Below are positions 23,901 through 35,666 of a stretch of DNA of 64,000 nucleotides, piece after piece. Within the stretch, counting starts at the first letter, position 1; each line of letters begins with the position of its first letter. The position numbers were made by a program, and so were the translations under genes. A model generated the notes under the pieces. It ran no database searches. It saw only the letters and a list, made by a program, of their open reading frames with translations, and had not been told where the DNA came from. This DNA comes from Calamus simplicifolius. Taxonomy: Eukaryota > Streptophyta > Magnoliopsida > Arecales > Arecaceae. The stretch covers positions 48,863 through 112,862 of the forward strand of contig UESW01000076.1 in NCBI GenBank assembly GCA_900491605.1, in the 5' to 3' direction.

Positions 23901-25569
23901 TGAAGTATCTTCAAGTCATGAACAAGAAGAGGTAAATGATCAATTTAACATGAAGAATCAATAATCATGAATTAGATCTTCCAAGAGACTGGAGATATGC
24001 ATAGTCATCCTAAGGAATTGATTATAGGCGATCCATCTCAAGGAATAAGAACTAGATCATCATGAGAAATATTAGTAATCATCTTGCATTTGTATCACAA
24101 ATTGAACCTAAAACTTATGAAGAAGCTGAAAAAGATAATAATTGGATGTAGCATGCAAGAAGAATTAAATCAATTTACAAGAAATAATGTTTGGACTTTA
24201 GTTGAAAGACCTCATGTAATATCCAATTATTGAGACTAAATGGCATTATTTAGAAACAAAGCTGAGATTGATTTGCTAAAGGATATAATCAGAAGGAAGG
24301 TATTGATTTTGATGAAACCTTTGCACCAGTAGCTAGATTAGAAGCCATTAGGCTATTACTTGCATTTGCATGTCATATGAATTTTAACTTATTTCAAATG
24401 GATGTAAAAAGCATTTTTAAATGGATTGAAGAAGTTTTGTAGAACAACCACCAGGTTTTGAAGATCACGAGTTTCCAAATCACGTTTTTAAATTGCACAA
24501 AGCTTTATATGGTTTGAAACAAGCACCTAGAGCTTGGTATGATAGGTTAAGTAAATTCTTAATTAGAAAAATTTTTACAAGAGGAAATGTTGATAAAACT
24601 TATTTTTGAAAAGAAATATAAGATATTTACTTGTAGTACAAATATACGTTGATGATTATTTTTGGTGCTACTAACGATTCTCTTGTGTCAAGAATTTGCA
24701 AAGTTATGCAGGGAGAATTCGAGATGAGCATGATGGGAGAACTCAACTTCTTCTTGGACTCCAAATCAAACAAAGCAAAGAGGGAATCTTTATCAACCAA
24801 ACCAAATACAAAAGAAATTTTCAAAAGTTTGGTATGGATCCAATGAATCGGAACTCCAATGAGTCTTTTCAAGCTGGACAAAGATGAGAAGGTAAAAAGG
24901 TTGATCAAAAGTATTATCGAGGTATAATCGGATCCCTTCTTTATTTAACAGCAAGTAGACCAGATATTTGTTTTCAGTATGTTTATGTGCTAGATTTCAA
25001 TCTAATCCTAAAGAATCACATTTAATTGCTGTTAAAAGAATTTTTAAGATATTTAATGGAACTAAAATGTAGGTTTATGGTATTCTAGAGACAATATAGT
25101 ATTGACTTAATAGGATACATAGACTCAGATGTTGCTGGTTGTAAGTTAGATAGAAAATTAACTAGTGAAACTTGTCAGTTTTTAGGAGTTAACTTAATCT
25201 CTTGGTTTAGCAAGAAACAAACTTCAATAGCACTGTCCATAGTTGAGGCCGAGTACATTGCAGCTAAAAGTTATTGTGCTCAAATCTTGTGGATTAAGCA
25301 ACAACTAGAAGATATGGTATCAAACTTAATGGAATTTTCATAAAACGTGATAATACTAGTACAATCAATTTAACTAAGAATCCTATCCAACATTCTAGGA
25401 CTAAGCATAATGAGATTGACATCATTTTATTAGATATCATGTAAATAATGGTGATGTTTTGCTTAAACATGTTTGTACTAATAAGCAACTTGTAGATATT
25501 TTTATAAAACCACTTGATGAATCTAAGTTTTCTGAAATTAGAAAGGAGCTTGGTATGTTGACCCTTTAA
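20984..25569 (+). pseudogene. Sirevirus-type gag-pol, multiply broken
   Basis: Gag starts near 20984 (MATQMSSILSEG then a stop) and is best seen at 21372-21782. The CCHC knuckle CFKCGLKGHKSYAC is at 22405-22446. The protease, with WYLDSGCSRHM, is at 22554-22898. Integrase pieces (WLWHRRLTHVSMELLSKL, RPLELLHMDFLGP, PRTPQQNGVVERK) lie at 22980-23520. RT pieces (EGIDFDETFAPVARLEA, KALYGLKQAPRAWYDRL, YVDD intact) lie at 24290-24660. RNase H (IDSDVAG, SIVEAEYIAA) runs to the stop at 25567-25569. Many stops and frame changes mean no functional product. Confidence 0.88.
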
Positions 25570-26085
25570 TCTAGTGAGTTGTTATGATTGTTTGATTTTT
25601 ATACTCTCTTGTGGTGATGATCTTTGTATGAAATTTGATTCATGTGAAACCTTGTTAATTCATCTTCATGATCCTTATTTTATGAAAAATCTTCTAGATC
25701 ATTTCTATATTAAATTCCTTTGATTTTTGAATGCCCAATCTTTTCATTGCACTTTGACCCTTGGATTATTGGAAATCATTGGAAATCCCCCATTGGATGA
25801 CTAATTGGCTGACCAGATTGCCAATTAGGCGCCTACTTTTAAAGTTGGGCGACTAATGTGGTGAGTGGATGCCTACTTTTGGAAGTAGGCAACCAGTTTG
25901 GAAAGTTGGACGCCCAATTGGGCGACCACTTTCTTGGATGGCTCGGGTTGATGCTTTTATTTTGAAATCTCTTCATTTCACTCCCATTTCCACCTCCTCT
26001 TCCAAGCTCTTAAGCTCTCTCCAAAGATCAAAACTTTCTTCCCAACTTTCATCTTCCTAATTCTTCCAAATCTAAACCTTGAATC
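25570..26085 (+). other. Pol-ORF3 spacer with a second palindrome cluster
   Basis: No ORF is supported. 25790-25930 repeats the LTR vocabulary: TAGGCGCCTA (25826-25835), GGGCGACTAAT, and CGCCCAATTGGGCG (25911-25924), spaced by ACTTTT. The rest is a pyrimidine-rich stretch (25965-26080) before the ORF3 start, resembling a 5' untranslated leader. Confidence 0.6.
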
Positions 26086-26664
26086 ATGGCACCTAAGATG
26101 AGGTTACCTCGTGGTGCTTCTTCTTCCCAAGGTCATGGAGAAGGATCCCCCTCCCAAGCTTCTAGTTTCTCCACCACGGTAAGTATATCTGTAGCTTTTG
26201 GTAGATTAGTAGACTTTAAGTTTTTAGCTAGTGAAAACTTTCAATTGGTAGATTATTGGAGAATTAAGGTTGGGGTTTCATGCTTAGAACTGAAGTACCT
26301 ATTTATCCTAATCTTGTTAGAGAATTTTATCATAATATTAATTTTGGAGATGGTTGTGTCTCTTCAAGTATGAAAGGAGTTAAAATTGATCTTGATTTTG
26401 TCACCTTAGGATCTATATTAAAAGTTCCTGCTGAAGGTTTGTTTGAGGATACTGCTAAAAGTAGAAAGTATAGGATTGAAATTATTCTTGGTGTTGAGGA
26501 TGCTTCTAATTTTGATAAGATTACTGCTAAGGATTTAAATGTTGAAATGCGGTTGCTACACCATATTTCATCCAGGATTTTAGCACCTAGAAGAGGTAGT
26601 TTTGATTATGTCACTGATAGAGATCTTAGCATTATGTTCCATGTAGTGAGCCAGATCCCTATGA

Positions 26665-27988
26665 TGATGTAGGATCGATTCGCATGCAAGTAATTTTTTT
26701 AATGATTAATAATTACAGTTGATTATTCTCCCAAAGAAATAGCCTAAGAGGAATTCAGGAAAATTCACAGTAAATCTGCATATGAAACAGTTCCTAAAAA
26801 ATAAGGAAGAAGGACCGCCGAGGCTAAGAAGCCTTGGTAGGCTTGCTCTCCTACAATAAAGTTACTAGCAGATTAGAAGGGTGTACTTGGCAAGAGGGGG
26901 AAGATCAAAGTGTTGAAGGGGTTCCTCTGCCTGGCGGATGCGCCCTAGATGACCAAGCCTTGAGCCCATGGATTTGTGGCCAAGTATCCGCTAACCTGGA
27001 TGACGATCACCTTGAATCCTGGATTTATGGCTACTGAGGGATCTGCAAGATCACCATACAAGGGTTAAAGAATAATAGAGAAAATTTAGAATAGAGGCAA
27101 AGAGACAAGGAAGGAGTAGAGAAAAGGGAAGGCTAGCCAAGGTTTCTTGGGCGTCCACTATTGGAAGACAAAGGTGGCGGCCAGGGTTTCTTCTGGAGAC
27201 TTGGGATGTTGGCACGTACAGGAGGAGGGAAACAAGAGCACCAGAGAACCAAAAATCATAATAACTCAAAACTTGGATTAATTGATTAATAATAAAAGAT
27301 ACATCATTCATACAAGATGGTCTCTTTTATAGAGCAAGAGACTTGGAGCCCAAGAAAATATAGATATGGAAAGAGAGAAAAAAAAAGGTGCCCTAATCAA
27401 ATTTGGCATAAAATCTGCAGCGTCCATATGAGGAAGGTGATTTTCTAGATGCAATCAGCGGCAGCTGAATTCGGCATGAAATCTGTGGCATCCAGATGAG
27501 GTAGGTGATCTTCTAGATATGATTGAGATGCAATCAGCGATAGCTTAATTTGGCATGAAATCTGTAGCGTCCAGATGAGGAAGGTGATCTTCTAGATGCA
27601 ATCAGCGGTAGCTTAATTTGGCATGAAATCGGCATCGACCAGATGAGGAAAATGATCATCAAGATCGGGAAGGTTGCTTGCTCTGCTAGGTGGCATGTGG
27701 GCTGCTTGAAGTAGGTGTGGCACCAACTTGAATTTAGCAGCTGCTCTGTCTGACTATGATGGCCTTGTCTTCTGCTCCAATACCGATGTCTCTCTTGTAA
27801 GCTGATGAACTTACTATAGGACTCACATTAAAATAAACTGAACTGGATAGGACTCAATTTAGAATAAAACGAACTGGACATGACTCAAAATAAACTAAAC
27901 TTTATTTTCCAACTCAAGACTTGAATCATAACTAATCAGATATCCACGGAGGGTTAAGAACCTCTTCTTGATCCTAGTGTCCGCACTA
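26665..27988 (-). repeat. 3' LTR of the nested Ty3 element
   Basis: Matches 33425-34745 along its whole length. Its inner end is CCGCACTA where the other LTR has CCGCACCA, so the terminal CA has become TA. It contains four diverged tandem copies of a GGCATGAAATC...CCAGATGAGG unit at about 27400-27665. Confidence 0.93.
27400..27665. repeat. Tandem repeat in the Ty3 LTR, unit about 65-80 bp
   Basis: Four imperfect units each contain TTTGGCATGAAATC, a CC(A)GATGAGGAAGGTGAT core and TTCTAGATGCAATCAGCGG. The same array is in the other LTR at 34160-34430, so it predates this insertion. Confidence 0.75.
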
Positions 27989-28141
27989 ATTCTCCCGAGG
28001 GGAAGAACTCGACTCCGTCGAGTATGGGTCATTCTGGCTCTGGTATCTCTTTAGTAGGTCTGGGTCGAGGTGTTGTAAGTCCTCTGCCATCGGACCGGTA
28101 GCGTTGATAACCGCGGTTCTGAGTCGTAATGGCTTGATCAT

Positions 28142-31100
28142 CTAGGATATGCTTGATCCGCTCTCCTCGCTCAGGTAAAATTGTGGTGGACACTCTTGGG
28201 TAGGTTCGCTCATGAAAGGAGGGTTAGGTCCAAAGTTCTCACTAGGAATCGCCGTCGGTTCCCTATATTCTACTAGGTCTGCAATATTGAAGGTAGAGCT
28301 AATGCCCCAATCCGAGGGCAGATCTAGCACATAGGCATTAGGTCCTACCTTCTCTATTATTTTAAAGGGACCAGCTCCGTGAGCATGAAGTTTCTTAACG
28401 GTACCTAGTGGAACCGTTCAGACCTAAGCCTAACCATGACATAATCCCCTACACCGAACTCTTTGGCTCTTCTTCGGGAGTTAGCCAGTCTTTTATAAGT
28501 TTCATTACTTAGATTTATTTTCTGGCTAATGTCCTTATGTAAGTCTTTAATATGTTGTGCAAATGCTTGTGCGGACTCTGAAACTCGTGTGTGAAGGGGT
28601 AAAGGAATTAGATCAAGTGGACGATTAGGCTTGTACCCATGGACTATCTCAAATGGACTCTTGCATGTGGACCTGTTCACTGAGCTATTATAGGCGAACT
28701 CTGCATGAGGCAGTAATAAATCCCACGTCCCTAGGTGTTCTCCTACAAGGCACCTAAGAAGGTTTCCTAGACTACGGTTCACCACTTCAGTTTGCCCATC
28801 CGTTTGGGGGTGAAAGGCTGATGCCATAGCGTTTTTCAAAAGTAGCTGGTGAACCTAACATCCCTATCAGAAATAATGGTCTTAGGTAGGCCATGGAGCT
28901 TGACCACACTGTCTAAGAAAAGTGGGCTACCCTAGACACGTCAAAGGTTTGCGAACAAGGGATGAAATGAGCCATCTTAGAGAACCTATCGACCACTACA
29001 AAGATGGAGTCGTGCTTCTTCTGGGTTTTAGGTAATCCTAGAATGAAGTCCATACTGAGGTCTTGCCAAGGATGATCAGGCACTGGCAAAGGAGTATATA
29101 GACCGGTGTTCTGCTTCTGCTGTTTTGCAACAGCACAAGTTCGACATCGAGCTATTATCAGGGCAACGAGCCTTTTTAATCCTGGCCAGTAAAATTGGTC
29201 CTCTATCGCTAGAATAGTTTATCTCTTCCAAAATGACCAGCTAATCCCCCAGCATGCGTTTCCCAGACTAGGAATTCTCTAAGTGACGTCCTAGGGATAC
29301 AAAGTCTATTGCCCCTAAAAAGGTAACCATCCTGGATGGTATAATCTCCACTGGTACTGGATGGCCCTAGCTGAAGGATCTTATAAATTTCACCAAAGTC
29401 ATGACAGGTCTCATACTCATCTTTTATCCGATTGAATCCTATAACTTCGGTGCTAACAATACTCAACAACAAAGACTTACGGCTTAGGGCGTCTGCTACC
29501 TTATTTTCTATACCGGCACAGTATTTCAAGACAAAAGTGTATGCCTGAATGTATTCAACCCATTTGTCATGCCTAGAATTTAGCTTCTTTTGGGAGTTCA
29601 GAAATTGGAGTGCTTCATGATCAGAAAATAAGACAAACTCCTGCGGTAGTAAGTAATGTCTCCAATACTTAAGGGCTTGTATAGGTGGAATATCTAAGTT
29701 TAGTTTTATTTAGTTTTTCACTAAAGAAAGCTATGGGGTGATTTTCTTGGCTTAACACTCCACCTATGCCTACTCCCGACACGTCGCACGCAACCTCAAA
29801 CACCTTAGAAAAGTCTGGAAGTCTAAGTATGGGTGCATGAGTCATCCTATCCTTAAGCTCTAGGAAGGCCTTATTAGCTGACTTAGTCCACTCAAAATTA
29901 CCCTTCCTAATACAATCAGTGATGGATGCGATGATGGTGCTAAATCCCCTAATGAATCTCCTGTAAAAGGTTGCTAGGCCATGGAAGCTGCGGACATTGT
30001 GGACGTTCATAGGTACAGCCACTCTACGACCGACCTAACCTTTTCAGGATCCGCTAAATCACTTCTGGGGTTACCACAAAACCTAGAAAGATAACCCTAT
30101 GTGTCATGAAATCACACTTCTTAAGGTTTGCATATAGGCTATTCTCTCTAAGGTCTGACAGATTAATCTGAGATGGTTAAGATGGTCCTCTTTGGTCTTG
30201 CTATAAATTAATATATCATCAAAATAGACCACTAAGAATTTTCTCGTGTACTCTTTCAGGACCTGGATCATGATTCTCATGAATGTGCTAGGTGCGTTTG
30301 ACAGCCCAAATGGCATCACGACCCACTCAAACAGACCATCTCTAGTCTTAAATGCAGTCTTCCACTCATCCCCTGGTCTAATTCTAACCTGATGGTAGCC
30401 ACTCTTAAGGTCTATTTTGGAAAAGATAGTGGCATCCGCCATCATGTCCAACATGTCATCTAGCCTGGGATAGGGAACCTATACTTGATAGTGATTTTGT
30501 TGATGGCCCTACTGTCCATGCACATTCTCCAGGTACCATCCTTCTTAGGGGTTAATAGTGCAGGAACTGCTCAAGGACTTAAGCTCTCCCTAATGAAACC
30601 TTTCCTAAGTAATTCTCCCACTTGTTTTTGTAGTTCTTGATGCTTAGTGGGGTTCATCCTATAATGGGAAAGGTTTGGAAGGGTGGATCCTGGGATCAGG
30701 TCAATGGCATATTGGATGTTTCTCAGGGGTGGTAACTGATCAGGCAATTCTTCAGGAAGACATCCTTAAACTCTTCTAGGATCTCAATTATTCTGGGGTT
30801 GTTCCTTTTGGGCTGATTCATAGATCTCTTTAGTGGTCAAAATCAAATAGGATTACCCTCAGTGATGTCTTTTCTAATTCCTTAGCTTTAATCAGATTAA
30901 CTCTTGGCTTGCTATCCTTAAGGTTGCTAGATCCTTTCTTGATTGGGTTCCTAGGTGGAGTTGGATGTATCACATCTTGTTCCCATTGTGTTTAAAAGAG
31001 CAGATGTTGGATCGACCAAACAAGGTGGCATCGTGATCGTAAAGCCAAGGTCACCTAATATAATACTACTAACACCCATAGGAATTACATCGCACCAGAC

Positions 31101-31546
31101 CTTTTCCTCATAATTTTGCAATTTGATTAGTATTTGGCATCTGGACTTGATTGGGATAAGGTGGAATCTACCCACGAGACCTTATAGGGACTAGAATGGA
31201 AAACTATGGTCAATCCTAATGACTTAACTGTATTGGTAGAGACGGCTTTGACACAACTCCCGCTATCCACTATGATCTTGAGCACCTTATCCCCTATCTT
31301 AACAAAAGTCTATAGGATGTTAGTCCTACGCCAATCTTCCTGGTCCTTAGTTTGAGTCTGGGTCAAGATACATCTAACCACTTCTAGTAGGTCTTCAGAC
31401 TCAAATGTTTCCTCCTCTCCATCATACTCATCTATCAGATGGGTATCAGCCTCATAGACCTCTCCCTCAGGCTCAACTAGGGACTCAGATTCAGTCTCAG
31501 GTAACTCATCTATATGAAGGGATCTGACTGGGCACTGGCTGATCAT
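28142..31546 (-). pseudogene. Ty3 pol: protease, RT, RNase H, integrase
   Basis: On the minus strand the protease motif IIVDSGSCVKA lies at about 31255-31290. RT lies within about 30870-30060, with ATIFSKIDLKSGYHQVRI and the catalytic YFDDILIYSK. RNase H lies at 30022-29540 (VACDVSGVGIGGVLSQ, then ADALSRK at 29490). Integrase follows, with HAGGLAGHFGRDKL, HPQTDGQTEVVNRSLGNLLR and KEFGVGDYVMVRLRSERF, ending with GISSTFNIADLVEY and an acidic Pro-rich tail near 28142. Several stops and frame changes separate these pieces. In an intact element this region performs reverse transcription and integration. Confidence 0.88.
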
Positions 31547-32298
31547 ATGTCCCGGTTTGTTGCATCTAAAGCATTTGATCTGGGGTTGGAATTTCTTTGG
31601 ACCTCTACAGATTTGCCCTTATCCTCTCTATGGGGTATAGGGGTACTATTCTGGGGTCGACTCAACTCAGTTCGGCTTGTACTGGGTCGGCTAGTATTGG
31701 GTCAACTTGGAAAAGTCTAGCGGGGGTTTGAGTACTGGGTAGGTCTGGGACGACTAGGATAGGCCTGGCTAGATCCTGGATATGGGCTAGGGCTCTTGGT
31801 AGCCTCTGATCTACGATAGGGTGGCCCTCTCTGAAAATGTTCATAATCCCTAGCAACTTGGTAAGCTTCTTCTAAATCGTGTACCCTTCTTAGGTAGAGT
31901 TCTCTTTGAATATCTGCTCTCAGGCCATACCTAAACTTGGATAGGGTGACTTCCTCAGACTGAATGATATTACACCTCATGGTATACTCTTGGAATGTAG
32001 CAATGTATTCATTCACAGTTTTACTACCCTGAATTAATCCCTGCCACCGGTCCAATAGGCTCTGTTCATACGATATGGGGACATAATTGGACCTAAGTCT
32101 AGCCTTCATGGCATGCCAGGTGACTATGGGGTCTCTTCCCTCTAATAATTGCCTTCGCTCTAAAGTGGCCCAATATAACCTAGCCTGTCGTACTAACTTG
32201 AGCTTGGCAAACTTAAACTTACGCTCTTCATACATATCGTACCAGTCAAAGTACTGGTCCATCCCTTCCTCCCAATCTAGGTAGTCCTTAGGGTCCAT
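31523..32298 (-). pseudogene. Ty3 gag with CCHC knuckle
   Basis: 32298-31717 encodes a gag domain starting MDPKDYLDWEEGMDQYFDWY, with the family phrases FAKLKLVRQARLYW, LLDRWQGLIQGSKTVNEYIATF and FRYGLRADIQREL. It is followed by a basic Ser/Pro tail (YRRSEATKSPSPYPGS). In another frame at 31600-31535 lies the knuckle CFRCNKPGHMISQC. Gag forms the particle that packages element RNA. The start is probably further upstream, near 32650, where the frame is broken. Confidence 0.85.
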
Positions 32299-32699
32299 AG
32301 AGCCATCAAAAGTAAGTGCTTCAAGTCTGACACTTCTAAGGGGTCTTTCTTCTTGGTCTACTTCCTCATGATTGGGTCTCCTAGGGAGGACATCTAGACT
32401 GGATCAGGTCGAAGTGGACTCCTAGGGTTTGGCCTTATGTAGAGGTCAGGCTGTTGGGCTCTCCTAGGATGAGGTGGGGTTCATGATCAGACTTAGTGTG
32501 GGGCTCACGGGCTTCTTCTAGGATGCCCAACCTAGTTTCGACTTGATCGAACCTGGACCCTAATCTAGCCTTAGATTGTTGATGTCTTGGTTCATTTGGG
32601 CTAGTTGTTCAGTGATGATCCTTAAGTGATCATCAATGCTTTGATTAGCCATGGGTTCAGCCTGTAATGGAGGTGGTGACGGGCGAAAAGATGCTCCTG

Positions 32700-33410
32700 A
32701 TCTAGTGCACATGCAAGCACAATCAAGCATACAAGACTCAGACTGACTCGGACTACGGTATGCTAGACCTAGTCATCTAGAGTAAAGGATTTGGCTTAAT
32801 GCAAGCCAATCTAACAGTAACTCTTCAATTGGCCAGTTGGGACAGGTGGAAGGGGGGAGGCTTGTCCCGCAAATTGCAAGTGCCTAATTAGAATAACCCC
32901 AACACTCCGCTTAAGTCGTTTGACATTTGACCTCCTTTCTAGACACAATTTCAGAGCACATGCCAGATTGATTTGTACTAGTCTCCTCCAGTACACTAAA
33001 CCGACTTTGGTGTCCCTAGCCCTCTAGGGCAAATGTCAATTAAGTTGCTACTCAGTTTTAGATTAGAGGCTTAGGATCGGAATGCACGGTGGTTATTTTG
33101 GACCAAGGAAGGGGTCTCAATCCCTCCCTTATCTGACATCAATGAAAGCCCTTAAGAGTAATTTAATGCAGATAAATGACATGTAAAACACAAACCTAAT
33201 CCAAAAATCTGTAAATAGCAATAAATCTCAGAATTTTTTTTTTTCTTTCACAGATCGAATTAAATTCTAAAAAATAATAAAAATACTTTAAATTATAAAT
33301 AATCTATAAAAATAAATTTTGTAATTTTTTGATGTGCATGCAGGTAGAAACAATTCAATTAACAGATGATATACTGATAATAATATGAATTAAAATTAAG
33401 CCCTAACTAT
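32700..33410 (-). other. 5' leader of the nested Ty3 element
   Basis: Non-coding sequence between gag and the primer site. 33073-33215 is alignable with the Athila-like leader at 4303-4435 (GGAATG, CCAAGGAAGG, AATCCC-CTTAT, GCCCTTAA and ACAAA words in the same order). 32815-32960 has weaker likeness to the copia leader (AATTGGCCAG, TTTCTAGACAC). Confidence 0.55.
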
Positions 33411-33422
33411 GCTCTGATACCA
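33411..33422 (-). other. Primer binding site of the nested Ty3 element
   Basis: The minus strand reads TGGTATCAGAGC, the initiator Met tRNA complement, two bases from the 5' LTR. Confidence 0.92.
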
Positions 33423-33424
33423 AC

Positions 33425-34745
33425 TGATGCAGGATCGATTCGCATGCAAGTAATTTTTTTAATGATTAATAATTACAGTTGATTATTCTTTCAAAGTAAT
33501 AGCCTAAGAGGGATTCAAAAAATTCACAGTAAATCCGCACGTGAAACAGTTCCTACAAAATAAGGAAGAAGGACCGTCGAGGGTAAGAAGCCGCGGTAGG
33601 GCTTGCTCTCCTACAATAAAGTTACTAGTAGATTAGAAGGGTGTACCTGGCAAGAGGGAAAAGATCAAAGTGTTGAAGGGGTTGCTCTGCTGGCGGATGC
33701 ACCCTAGACGACCAAGCCTTGAGCCCACGGATCTGCGGCCAAGTATCCGCTGACCTGGATGACGATCACCTTGAATCCTGGATTCGTGGCTACTGAGGGA
33801 TCTGCAAGATCACCATACAAGGGTTAAAGAATAATAGAGAAAATTTAGAATAGAGGCAAAGAGACAAGGAAGGAGTAGAGAAAAGGAAGGCCCAAGGCCT
33901 TTTCTTGGGCGTCCACTATTGGAAGACAAAGGTGGCGGCCAGGGTTTCTTCTGGAGACTTGGGATGTTGGCACGTGCAGGAGGAGGGAAACAAGAGCACC
34001 AGAGAACCAAAAATCATAATAACTCAAAACTTGGATTGATTGATTAATAATAAAAGATACATCATTCATACAAGATGGTCTCTTTTATAGAGCAAGAGAC
34101 TTGAGGCCCAAGAAAATACAGATATGAAAAGAGAGAAAAGAAAAAAAGGCATCCTAATCAAATTTGGCATAAATCTGCAGCATCCATATGAGGAAGGTGA
34201 TTTTCTAGATGCAATCAGCGGCAGCTGAATTCGCATGAAATATGTGGCATCCAGATGAGGTAGGTGATCTTCTAGATATGATTGAGATGCAATCAACGGC
34301 AGCTTAATTTGGCATGAAATCTGTAGTGTCCAGATGAGGAAGGTGATCTTCTAGATGCAACAGCGGTAGCTTAATTTGGCATGAAATCGGCATCGACCAG
34401 ATGAGAAAAATGATCATCCAGATCGGGAAAGGTTGCTTGCTCTACTAGGTGGCATGTGGGCTGCTTGAAGTAGGTGTGGTACCAACTTAAATTTAGCAGC
34501 TGCTCTGTCTGACTGTGATGGCCTTGTCTTCTGCTCCAATACTAATGTCTCCTCTTGTAAGCTGATAAACTTAGTACATGACTCACATTAAAATAAACTG
34601 AACTAGATGACTCAATTTAGAATAAAATAAATGGACAGGACTCAAAATAAACTAAACTTTATTTCCAACTCAAGACTTGAATCATAACTAATTAGATATC
34701 CACAGAGGGTTAAGAATCCTCTGCTTGATCCTGGTGCCCGCACCA
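33425..34745 (-). repeat. 5' LTR of the nested Ty3 element
   Basis: Starts TGATGCAGGATCG and ends GCCCGCACCA, directly followed by the TATGA duplication. It matches 26665-27988 and has the same internal tandem array at 34160-34430. Confidence 0.93.
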
Positions 34746-35666
34746 TATGAATTTTCTCAATTTGATGTTTAGTGTAATGAAGGAAGCAATTGGTAGATTT
34801 AGAGCGGCCCTACCCTATGGCCTTCTACTCACTATGTATTTAAGCATTTTGGTGTTAGACTTAGAGGTGAAATTGTTTTAAAATTGAGTCATACGGATTT
34901 TATAATGAACAATCCCTTAGCCGTATGGGTATCCTAAGGTAGATGGCCAGTGGTCTAGAAACAAGAAGAAGGTGCAAGAGCTTGCTGCACTTGTTCAGGA
35001 GGAGGGTCCTATATCTCTGTTTATCCTTATGTTTTTGATGTAAATGATTTTATGAGTGTTGACAACAATCCACCCTTTGTACCGGAACCTGTTCCACCTT
35101 CTAACCAACCCAGTCAACCCAAAACTATCAAGTTAGATGTTGAAGATCTTGACTATTTGGTTAGAAAGATATCTGATGTTGTATCCATCAGAAGATCTGG
35201 GGAGAGTGCCTCAAATTCCAGTGAATCATCTATGGTCCCCCACATCTCATCCATGTATGCTTCTCTTAATGAAATCAGAATGCGTATGGATAGTATGGAG
35301 TATACTATCAAGATACTCAATGGAAGGGTTTTTCGTAAAGATGAAGAAGTAGATGTTGGTAAGATTTTTCATGAGATTTCTCGACTGTGGAATGACATGA
35401 ATTCCTTGACCAAAAAGGTTGAATGGGCAGGATCTAAGATGTCTTATAATAAGAATAAGACTGAGACTACTGAGGCAGCTTTTTCTTTTCTTACTAGTTT
35501 TATCCATCAGTCCCACAGCATGATCCAAGAAATTTATGCCTTTATGCAACAACTATCCCAACTAGAATATACACATTGTAGACTAGCTCCGCATCTCTCT
35601 TCTCATCCTTCGGTACATGTTCACACCTCTGGATCGTCTTCCTCTCGGCCTGATGAAAATCAATGA

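Larger units (their letters stand above)
26665..34745 (-). mobile_element. Ty3 LTR retrotransposon nested in the Sirevirus ORF3, TATGA duplication
   Basis: LTRs at 26665-27988 and 33425-34745 start TGATG(T/C)AGGATCG. TATGA lies at 26660-26664 and 34746-34750. A primer site and a polypurine-like tract flank the interior. The minus strand holds gag, protease, RT, RNase H and integrase in Ty3 order. The C-terminal motif GISSTFNIADLVEY resembles CRM-like chromoviruses. Stops and frameshifts occur throughout pol, so it is not autonomous now. Confidence 0.93.
26086..35666 (+). pseudogene. Third ORF of the Sirevirus-type element, split by a Ty3 insertion
   Basis: The first part (26086-26664) starts MAPKMRLPRGASSSQ. 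After one frame change it contains a domain with VPIYPNLVREFY and GVKIDLDFVTLGSIL that resembles the 'putative plant transposon protein' family of post-pol ORFs. The Ty3 element enters at the TATGA target. When the insertion and one TATGA are ignored, the frame continues at 34751. The last part (35052-35666) is a 204-residue ORF that is Ser/Pro rich at both ends with a helical middle. No signal peptide or clear transmembrane segment is visible. Such ORFs are called env-like in Sireviruses, but function is unproven. Confidence 0.7.
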
